The position numbers and the translations under genes are program-made. A model generated the notes under the pieces. That model saw only the letters and a program-made list of their open reading frames with translations, did no database searches and was not told the DNA's origin. Below are positions 55,970-64,000 of a DNA stretch of 64,000 nt, in pieces; position 1 is the stretch's first letter, and each line of letters begins with the position of its first letter. This DNA is from Echinarachnius parma (Eukaryota; Echinodermata; Echinoidea; Clypeasteroida; Echinarachniidae). The stretch is from contig JBAMJV010007970.1 in assembly GCA_037951105.1 (NCBI GenBank), positions 1 through 64,000 of the forward strand. Reading direction: 5' to 3'.

Positions 55970-58307
55970 ATGTTGAATTCGTCACGTTTGACGAATTAAA
56001 GGTTATACATATTGAAATTACGATATGATGATATTGACTTTTCAACGCGTAATTATGATGATGTCATAACATTGACTTGGCATAAATGAATGACACCAAA
56101 TAGGGTAACAATATTCATTCATAACATTCAATTCATAACAAAAGGGGAGTGGGAAGCTCTTAAATTGACCAAAATGACTGTAAAATGGCTCTGTACCTGA
56201 CGTCTTATTTCAACCATATCACACCTTTCCTTTGGCCGATTTTGACCCGGTTTTCAGTATGCTAAAGCTGAGTTTCCTCTACACAATCATTTTTTCGATT
56301 TTATTTTACGATTTGAGCAGGGGAACAGGTCGTAATTGAAGGTTGAACTTTTTTTTTCTTTATCGTGCACTATGATGACTTTACCAAATCTGATTGGCCA
56401 ATGTTAAAATTGTAAAAATATGTGCAACTCATACTCTTTCAGAATATGAAAAAAATATTTGTATATTTCCATGTATCAAAGAAGTTGTGACCGATAAGAG
56501 AAGTGCATGTTTGACCAGATTTAGCCAATTTTCACACTCTTTGCGCGATTTCAACTTTAACCGGTCAATTCGATGACTTTAGAAGATTTACTCGGCATAA
56601 ATGAGGTATGAATTCGTATCTACAACTCATGATCTATCCAAATATTCAAATAAAATTGGGTTTTTGTCGACTTTTGAAAAAGTTATGGCCGAATTAAAAA
56701 AGGATGTTTTTACCATATTTTGCCAATTATTTGTTTTGAATTGTTCGCCCTTAGATGTTAGATGGCGCTATATACAGACTTAGCCAATTTTCACACTCGT
56801 GCGCCATTTAAATCTTAACGGTCAATATGATGACTTTGTAACATTTACTCGGCATAAATGAGGTATGAATTCGCATCTACAACTCATAATCTTTCCGGAT
56901 ATTCAAAGAAATTTGCGAGTTTGTGGACTTTTTAAAAAGTTATGGCCGATAAGAGACCAGACTTCGGAAATTTTCACACTCGTGCGCTATTTAATTTTTA
57001 ACCGTCAATATGATGACTTTATAACATTTACTCGGCATAAATGAGGTATGAATTCGTATCTACAACTCATAATCTGTCCGAATATTAAAAGAAAGTTGGG
57101 TTTTTGTTGACTTTTTACAAAGTTATGCCCGAATAAAAAAATGGTTGCATTTTTGCGATTTGGTGTTAACTTATGAAATGATGGTCTTGCAAATCCCTAT
57201 CTACATGCGAAGTTTCACATCGGTAGCATAGTTTCTCGAGCAGTTATAGGTCGAAAGCATACGTTTTGGCTAACCCTCAATTTGTAACAGATTTGAACTC
57301 TTATTTCCAATCAAACAATTTATCAGGATCCAGTGAACAAAACGAAATGTTGTGAATAGATTGCGAATAGAGCATGACATCAGCTACGATATATCAAAAT
57401 TTGGGAGAAAATCGTTGGAGAATAACCGAGATATGGTCAAAAGTCCGCTGTGATCGATTTCAACATTGATTGAAATTGATTAAAATTTGCATGTTCAACT
57501 TTAACCGTAAATATGATGACTTTATAACATTTACTCGGCATAAATGAGGTATGAATTCGTATCTACAACTCATAGTCTATCCGAATATTAAAAGAAAATT
57601 GGGTGTTTGTGGACTTTTTAAAAAGTTATGGCCGAATACAAAAAGGATGTTTTTACCATGTTTTGCCATTTTTTGCCATTTTGCGTGCGCGCGTAATTTT
57701 GACTTTGACACGCGCGTACTCCGTTATTATGAGTCAATAATGACTCAAATTGATAGGGTGTGCTGAGGGATGTATAAGAATTGCAAAACATGTACAAAAA
57801 ATACATTTTTTTTATTCATTCGCGTTACGCGCGCAAATACGCGCGCGCCGACGCGCACGCGCGGAATTTTTTGAAACGCTTAAAATTGTCTGAAACATAT
57901 AGTAAATTACTCGGGTAAGGGTTTTGAGCATTTAAAAAAAAAATAATTAATTGACGGACGCGTACGCGCGCGTCTCCGAGTGTAATTGCATGCGCATGAG
58001 CTTAAAAGATGAACATTGACCTGATAAATATTGATGCAAAATTTGAATTGAAATTTATATTTCATGACTGAGTTATGATGATTATTAACATTTGACAAAA
58101 TGGCGTCCTGATGACGTCACAGTGATGTGACGTCACTGAAAAAGTTGGCAGTTCTAAGTTAGAACATGATCTATCATCATGTGATAATTCATGATATTTG
58201 ATTCATCTGATCTTGAGATAATCGACGAACAAAATTAGGAAGAAGAATAAAGAAAAATCTTGACGAAATCAATAGGTTATACATATGTATATGTATAACC
58301 TAACTAG
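55970..58307 (+). repeat. Array unit 14 (B-to-A fusion, 2,338 bp)
   Basis: Runs as type B to about 57145, then switches within GGTTGCATTTTTGCGATTTGG to the second half of type A. It ends with the type A hairpin. It looks like a recombination product that skipped a unit boundary. Confidence 0.8.
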
Positions 58308-59854
58308 ATGTTGAATTCGTCACGTTTGACGAATTAAGGTTATACATATTGAAATTTCGATAAATTATGATGATATTGACTTTTCAACGCGTAATATGAT
58401 GATGTCACAACATTTACTTGGCATAAATGAATGACACCAAATAGGGTAACAATATTAATTCATTACATTCAATTGTTATCAAATGGGGAGTGGGAAGCTC
58501 TTAAATTTACCAAAATGACTGTAAAATGGCTCTGTACCTGACGTCTTATTTCAACCATATCACACCTTTCCTTTGGCCGATTTTGACCCGGTTTTTAGTA
58601 TGTTAAAGCTGAGTTTCCGCTACACTGTCGCGATTTTTGAGTTTATTTCACGATTAGAGCACGGGAACAGGTCGTAATTGAAGGTTGAACTTTTTTTTTC
58701 TTTATCGTGCACTATGATGACTTTACAAAATCTGATTGGCCAATGTTAAAATTGTAAAAATATGTGCAACTCATACTCTTTCAGAATATGAAAAAAATAT
58801 TTGTATATTTCCATTTATCAAAGAAGTTGTGACCGATAAGAGAAGTGCATGTTTGACCAGATTTAGCCAATTTTCACACTCTTTGCGCGATTTCAACTTT
58901 AAGCGGTCAATTCGATGACTTTAGAAGATTTACTCGGCATAAAGCAAGTATGAATTCGTATCTACAACTCATAATATATCCAAATATTCAAATAAAATTG
59001 GGTTTTTCTCGACTTTTGAAAAAGTTATGGCCGAATTAAAAAAGGATGTTTTTACCATATTTTGCCAATTATTTGTTTAGAACTGTTCGCCCTTAGATGT
59101 TAGATGGCGCTGTTCAGACTTAGCCAATTTTCACACTGGTGCGCTTTTTAAATCTTAACGGTCAATATGATGACTTTGTAACATTTACTCGGCATAAATG
59201 AGGTATGAATTCGCATCTACAACTCATAATCTTTCCGGATATTCAAAGAAATTTGCGAGTTTGTGGACTTTTTAAAAAGTTATGGCCGATAAGAGACCAG
59301 ACTTGGGAAATTTTCACACTCGTGCGCCATTTAATTTTTAACCGTCAATATGATGACTTTATGACATTTACTCGGCATGAATGAGGTATCTATTCGCATC
59401 TACAACTCATAATCTATCCGAATATTCAAATAGAAATGGGAGTTTGTGGACTTTTAAAAAAGTTATGCCCGAATAAAAAAATGGTTGTTTTTGAGCATTT
59501 TCAGATTTTAAGATCCTTAGACGGGCGCGTACGCGCTTGTTACGTAGCGCATGCGCATGCGCATAATCGGAAAAGTTGCCACTCGGCGTGATAATTATTG
59601 GTGCTAAATTTAAAGGGAAATAGAAGATGCATGACTGAGATACATCCATGAATGTAATTTCACAAAATGGCGTCCCGATGACGTCACGAATAGTCGGCGG
59701 CACCCAAAAGTTTGGCAGTTCTAAGTTAGACCAAGATCTATCATCTGGCAAAGTTTCAGGACAATAGCTGCACCCGTTATTGAGGTATCCGACGAACAAA
59801 ATCCTTGTTTTCGTGTCTCTATGCACTCGCATACAGACACAAAAACAATACTAG
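58308..59854 (+). repeat. Array unit 15 (type B, 1,547 bp)
   Basis: Three-monomer type B. The hairpin loop is ACTC as in unit 10. Confidence 0.8.
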
Positions 59855-61277
59855 ATGTTGAATTCGTCACGTTTGACGAATTAAGGTTATACATATCGAT
59901 TTATTATGATAAAAGGATGATTCCAAAAATAACTACTCAATCATCATATAAATAACATTATATACCCCTCCCCCCCCAATAAAAAGAAAAAAATAAGAAA
60001 AAAGAAAGTAAAAAAAAAATATTGCCTTGGATTCGAACCCACGACAATTAGACAGACTTAAGATCTAGAGTGACAGATTCGTACCACGACACCAGCCCTT
60101 CCTTGTTCACTTGACAGAGATAAACAAATGATGGAATATGAGTAAAAGATTGCACTCTGCATTTGCCAATACAAGATATAATGTTGATGCGTGGCAGACT
60201 TATCATAATTGTATAAATTCGCAATTTCACCTTTAACGCTCAATATGATGACCTTATAACATTTACTTGGCATAAATGAGGAATAAATTCGTATCTACAA
60301 CTCATAATCTATCCGAATATTAAAATAAAATTGGGTGTTTGTGGACTTTAAAAAAAGTTATGGCCGAATAAAAAAAACAATGTTTTTACCATATTTGGCC
60401 AATTTGCGTGTGCGCGTAATTTTGACTTTGACGCGCGCATACTCCGTTATTAAGAGTCAACAATGACTCAAATTGATAGGGTGAGTTGAGGGATGTATCA
60501 GGATTGCAAAACATGTGAAAAAACGGCATTTTTCCTATTTATTTGCGTTACGCGCGCAAATACGCGTGGCAGACTAATCACAATTGTATAGAGACACATT
60601 ATAGTTCCTGAATTCATATTATTAGATAATTTAAACCACAGCACTTTTAGAGTATAACCTCAGCTACAACATATCGAAATCTGGGAGAAAATAAACGGAG
60701 AATAAGCGAGATATGGTCGGAAGTCTGCTGTGATTGATTTCGAAATCGATTAAAATAAGTTAAAATGCGCATTTTCAACTTTAACCGTCAATATGATGAC
60801 TTTATAACATTTACTCGGTATACATGAGGTATGAATTCGTATCTACAACTCATAATCTATCCGAATATTAAAGGAAAATTGGGTGTTTGTGGACTTTTTA
60901 AAAAGTTATGGCCAAATAAAAAAATGATGTTTTTACCATATTTTGCCAATTTGCGTGCGCGCGTAATTTTGACCTGATAAATATTGATACGAAATTTGAA
61001 TTGAAATTGATATTTCATGACTGAGATATGATAATTATTAAAAATTTGACAAAATGGCGTCCTGATGACGTCACATCATGTGACGATTCATGATATTTGA
61101 TTCATCTGATCTTGAGATAATCGACGAACAAAAGTGAGGGGTAGAATAAAGAAGAAGAAGAAGAAAAACAATTCGAACAAAATCAATAGGTTATACGTAT
61201 GATATACGTATAACCTAAAACTCTTGACGAAATCAATAAGGTTATACATATGTATATGTATAACCTATGTATAACCT
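59855..61277 (+). repeat. Array unit 16 (rearranged type A, last unit)
   Basis: Starts as type A with a diverged SINE head (about 60022-60100), then has internal losses and repeats. It ends with two successive terminal hairpins, one carrying a paired change in both arms (61188-61216). Then a truncated TTAA MITE follows without an ACTAG end. Confidence 0.7.
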
Positions 61278-61719
61278 TACAAATGACGTAGTAAAGATCA
61301 TGTTATCATTAAAAAAGAGCCGTTAAAACGTAAGAGGGCGCTCTCTAAACACTCATCGGTTTCAACCATATTGAATAAAATATTGTGCATGTGATGTTTT
61401 GTTGAAATAGTGATTAGATAGAGAAATAACCAACAACTATTTAAATACCTATTTTGTAACTTTTTGAAAAGAGGAAGCGTTTTTTTTTAATGTTTAACGG
61501 CTGGTTCAAAATTCACTAATAAACCTGGGGCCCCAGCTTCATTACAAATTGTTATATTTATGGATATTTCAGCCGTCTCTGAACCGATTTTGATCAAACA
61601 AAGATGATTTTATTATTTAAATATTATGCTCTTTCAAATTTTACACTCAGTTTTTCATTACCTCACAAAATAATAAGTAGTCTAGCGCCCTCTCTACCAA
61701 AACTCAACTATCCATTTAA
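61278..61719. mobile_element. TTAA MITE family F1, left end missing
   Basis: Matches 5150-5587 in the same orientation (AAAGAGCCGTTAAAACGTAA, ACTCATCGGTTTCAACCAT). Ends AACTCAACTATCCATTTAA with TTAA at 61716-61719. Its left part is replaced by the end of the satellite array. Confidence 0.75.
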
Positions 61720-62312
61720 GTGTGATAAAATCTGAATCTTAGTATCGTTCAATGTAGGCATAATGATAGAATGTCAACTAACGCCATCAGCACGCCAGTA
61801 AAATGTGGCCTAAATTCTCGGCCCATCCGCGCCACAACGCTGGGTTGGACATTGGCTCGACAAGGCCGATATGCCGTGCAGATGTGAGCTCGCGTAGCTT
61901 TTGCACGCAGCGTATGCGGTAAAAATAAAATATATGTGGTAAAAGATCTCTGTATTTCTAACTACTAAATTTCAATGCAGTTTTTTGTTCCCTAATATTT
62001 ACATTAACAGATACGTTATCATACATGTATATTATTTCATATGGTAGATGATTAGTCCGTGTTTTTCAATTGTTAGTGCGTGAGGCGTTTCAAAATACTA
62101 TATTTGGCTTTAACTCATATTAGGCCATAGTTATATAGAGTTCTACACGCCCGGATATGGTTCATTTATCTTCCATATATCTCACGAAGAGAATAACGTG
62201 TAAAAGTTAATGTCAATTCCGACAATACCATGAACTTATTCTAAAAATCACCGTTCAAACAACTTCATACACAACTACAAACTGCTATTTGTGTACGCGT
62301 ATCCAAAGCTCT
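61720..62312. other. Spacer with no recognised feature
   Basis: Slightly GC-richer around 61780-61920, but no splice-bounded frame or repeat could be supported. Confidence 0.4.
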
Positions 62313-62762
62313 GATCAACTAGATAAGGAAATAACAACCGGATATGTTATTCTTTAGCGTGCAGTGCAGATCGATTAGCTTTCCTAAGGTCAAAGCAACA
62401 TATTTGGATTAGGTTGTAAAAACACAAAGTCTTATTAGAAATTTCCCACGAGTTAAATCCCTAATTTGTTTAGCTGCTGTCCTCATGACCTGGGACCCGT
62501 TATTGCAATGTGCTTCCTCCATAAATTATGTACTTGATCAACTAGATAAGGAAATAACAACCGGATATGTTATTCTTTAGCGTGCAGTGCAGATCGATTA
62601 GCTGTCCTAAGGTCAAAGCAACATATTTGGATTAGGTTGTAAAAAACACAAAGTCTTATTAGAAATTTCCCACGAGTTAAATCCCTAATTTGTTTAGCTG
62701 CTGTCCTCATGACCTGGGACCCGTTATTGCAATGTGCTTCCTCCATAAATTATGTACTTGAT
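62313..62762. repeat. Recent tandem duplication, 223 bp
   Basis: The segment from GATCAACTAGATAAGGAAAT to TATGTACTT occurs twice, starting at 62313 and 62536. I saw one substitution and one A-run length change. No coding frame. Confidence 0.9.
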
Positions 62763-63060
62763 AAGGATCACAATCCTCGAAACTTACGTTGAACTCTTGC
62801 GGTTCTCACATATCTCGTTGTATTTGTATTAATAATATAAGCATGGGCAGTTTTTGTTTTGTTTTTCTTAAATTATTTGGTTATAAAGATATGTATGATT
62901 AAAGGGTTCAGATTTACATGTATATGCTAGATCATAACCGTGTAGAAAGTCGGTGAAATGAGTGATAGTAAATATCACTCGCATTGCAGTTTTGCTCATT
63001 ACTCGGTCATATGACGTTCATTTACCATGGAATGCTCTCACATCACTCAAATGATATATC
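62763..63060. other. Spacer weakly similar to 34590-34900
   Basis: Shares order of short stretches (AATCCTC.AAACT, GAACTCT.G.GGTTCTC, TTTGCTCAT) with the region upstream of the candidate host exon. Possibly an old dispersed repeat. Not further identified. Confidence 0.35.
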
Positions 63061-63814
63061 TGGGGGTGTATTCTGAAAACCATTTTAAAGGGACTGTCCG
63101 CCTTTTACAAATCATCTAAAAAGTTTACAGTACCTAGACTCGGTGATAAATATGACACCCATGTGAAATGTTCAATTCAAAACGCTATAATTTAGATTCT
63201 ATGAATGAAAAACTACCAAGAAAAATAGCAAAGATCGCGTCTCCTCAATGTACTACATTTTGGCCACTTGCTATGTATATTTAGCTGATTCATTGTCAGA
63301 ACTTATTTTCGAAAAACCTGTGTGTATACAATTTATTAGATGCATGCTACACAATAACAATCTCAAATGAAAGAAAGAATGAAAGGATCTGAAGTTTGAA
63401 AAGTATTTCAGTACTTGAATGATTATTCGGTCATTAGGTTGCACAAGGCAAACGCAGGCAGTTTAGCGTTCACTCAAAGTCTGTAGAACACTAAACATGT
63501 CAGGCAGTATAACCAGGGAAATGGAAGTATGTTAAATACACTTACATGTTGTTGTTGTTTTTAAATATCAAGCCCTTATATGTTAAAGCATGCTGTTAAA
63601 TGACATTTTCTATCATATAAGTCAATAACCTCGCAACTTTTGAAATTTGGCTTGCAAAAGGGGGACAGTCCCTTTAAGCTAAGATATAGTGTATAATTTT
63701 ATACGTCACTAAAAAATGTTTTAGCCAAATCGGTATTCTGAAGCTCTAAACTATATTTCAGTGACGTAGATGCAATACATTTTAACTTAAAATACTTTGC
63801 CGAATACACCCCCA
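63061..63814. mobile_element. Small TIR MITE (GGGGGTGTATTC ends), split by a TTAA MITE
   Basis: Ends TGGGGGTGTATTCTGAAAAC and the inverse CGAATACACCCCCA. Same family as 4922-5665. About 160 bp without its insertion. Confidence 0.75.
63085..63677. mobile_element. TTAA MITE family F2, second copy
   Basis: TTAA at 63085-63088 and 63674-63677, inverted ends AGGGACTGTCC and GGACAGTCCCT. Interior matches 33102-33639 (for example ATAACCTCGCAACTTTT, TTTGGCTTGCAAAAG). Confidence 0.8.
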
Positions 63815-64000
63815 GATCAAAGAAACCCATGAGATTTGATCACCCATTTGCCCGTTTTTCAAATTGTTATCATGTGTATGGTTATTATTACCATTTGTAT
63901 TATTAATATTACTATCATGATTACTATGAGTATGCATTGCGGTACGCTATTCGTAGTATACTGTATCACAGCGTTTACAATAGTTTGCAAAATAACTATA
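63815..64000. other. Window end, no recognised feature
   Basis: AT-rich DNA with a few (ATT)-like runs and nothing that can be called. Confidence 0.4.

Larger units (their letters stand above)
36056..61277 (+). repeat. 25-kb head-to-tail array of Helitron-like units (complex satellite)
   Basis: Sixteen units of 1.2-2.3 kb join at the constant sequence ACTAG followed by ATKTTGAATTCGTCAC. Every unit starts with a small hairpin (arms AATTCGTCA and TGACGAATT, variable four-base loop) and then GGTTATACATA. Fourteen of the sixteen units end with one of two hairpins a few bases before ACTAG. Type A units (about 1,650 bp) contain a SINE head and CpG boxes, type B units (1,270-1,550 bp) contain tandem 190-bp monomers, and hybrids mix the two. 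Conserved 5' ends, 3' hairpins and a CTAG end recall Helitrons, but the TC start and A/T insertion site are not visible. Short frames inside are not conserved as proteins. Confidence 0.8.

Noticed and set aside
36056-61277. A CRISPR array or bacterial repeat cluster
   Set aside because: Units are over 1 kb, lack unique spacers and include SINE parts.

Overview
The window looks like intergenic or intronic DNA from an invertebrate animal, most likely marine. No bacterial-style gene packing, operons or ribosome binding sites are visible. The repeat repertoire supports an animal: an L2/CR1-type LINE that carries a 2A-like peptide (known from sea urchins and other marine invertebrates), a BEL/Pao LTR element, tRNA-derived SINEs, many TTAA-flanked and TA-flanked MITEs, and AT-rich DNA that still holds dense CpG boxes. 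I lean towards a deuterostome such as an echinoderm, hemichordate or amphioxus, but the sequence does not prove it.

Layout. 1-3.6 kb: two LINEs on the minus strand. The first has an open endonuclease frame with a 2A motif, and the second is truncated. 3.6-12.7 kb: nested DNA transposons, including a GC-ended TIR element that contains a smaller MITE that in turn contains a TTAA MITE, plus SINEs, microsatellites and foldbacks. 13.2-25.85 kb: a short G-rich tandem array pierced by a 4.7-kb TIR element (itself holding a 2.2-kb foldback) and by a BEL/Pao LTR element whose upstream LTR carries a later TTAA insertion. 25.85-32.7 kb: foldback elements, a palindromic minisatellite, a hAT-type MITE with a perfect 8-bp target duplication, a mariner-like foldback and a three-copy tandem repeat of about 480 bp. 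32.7-34.4 kb: the eroded 3' end of a LINE split by a TTAA MITE. 35.65 kb: the only plausible host coding exon, a signal-peptide exon ending in phase 1 at a GT donor. 36.06-61.28 kb: a 25-kb head-to-tail array of sixteen 1.2-2.3-kb units. Past it lie a truncated MITE, a perfect-looking 223-bp duplication and another nested MITE pair.

The strongest unusual signal is the 25-kb array. Every unit starts with the same small hairpin, and nearly all end with one of two different hairpins just before the constant bases ACTAG. One terminal hairpin shows a paired change in both arms. This resembles the ends of rolling-circle (Helitron/Helentron-like) elements that have become a satellite, though the termini are not canonical. 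The second theme is the density of TTAA-flanked MITEs (five families). Two insertions can be read directly against their empty sites: one in an LTR pair and one inside a LINE reading frame.

Almost every short open frame in the window is a chance frame within a repeat. Boundaries were read by eye and may be off by some bases where repeats are diverged.
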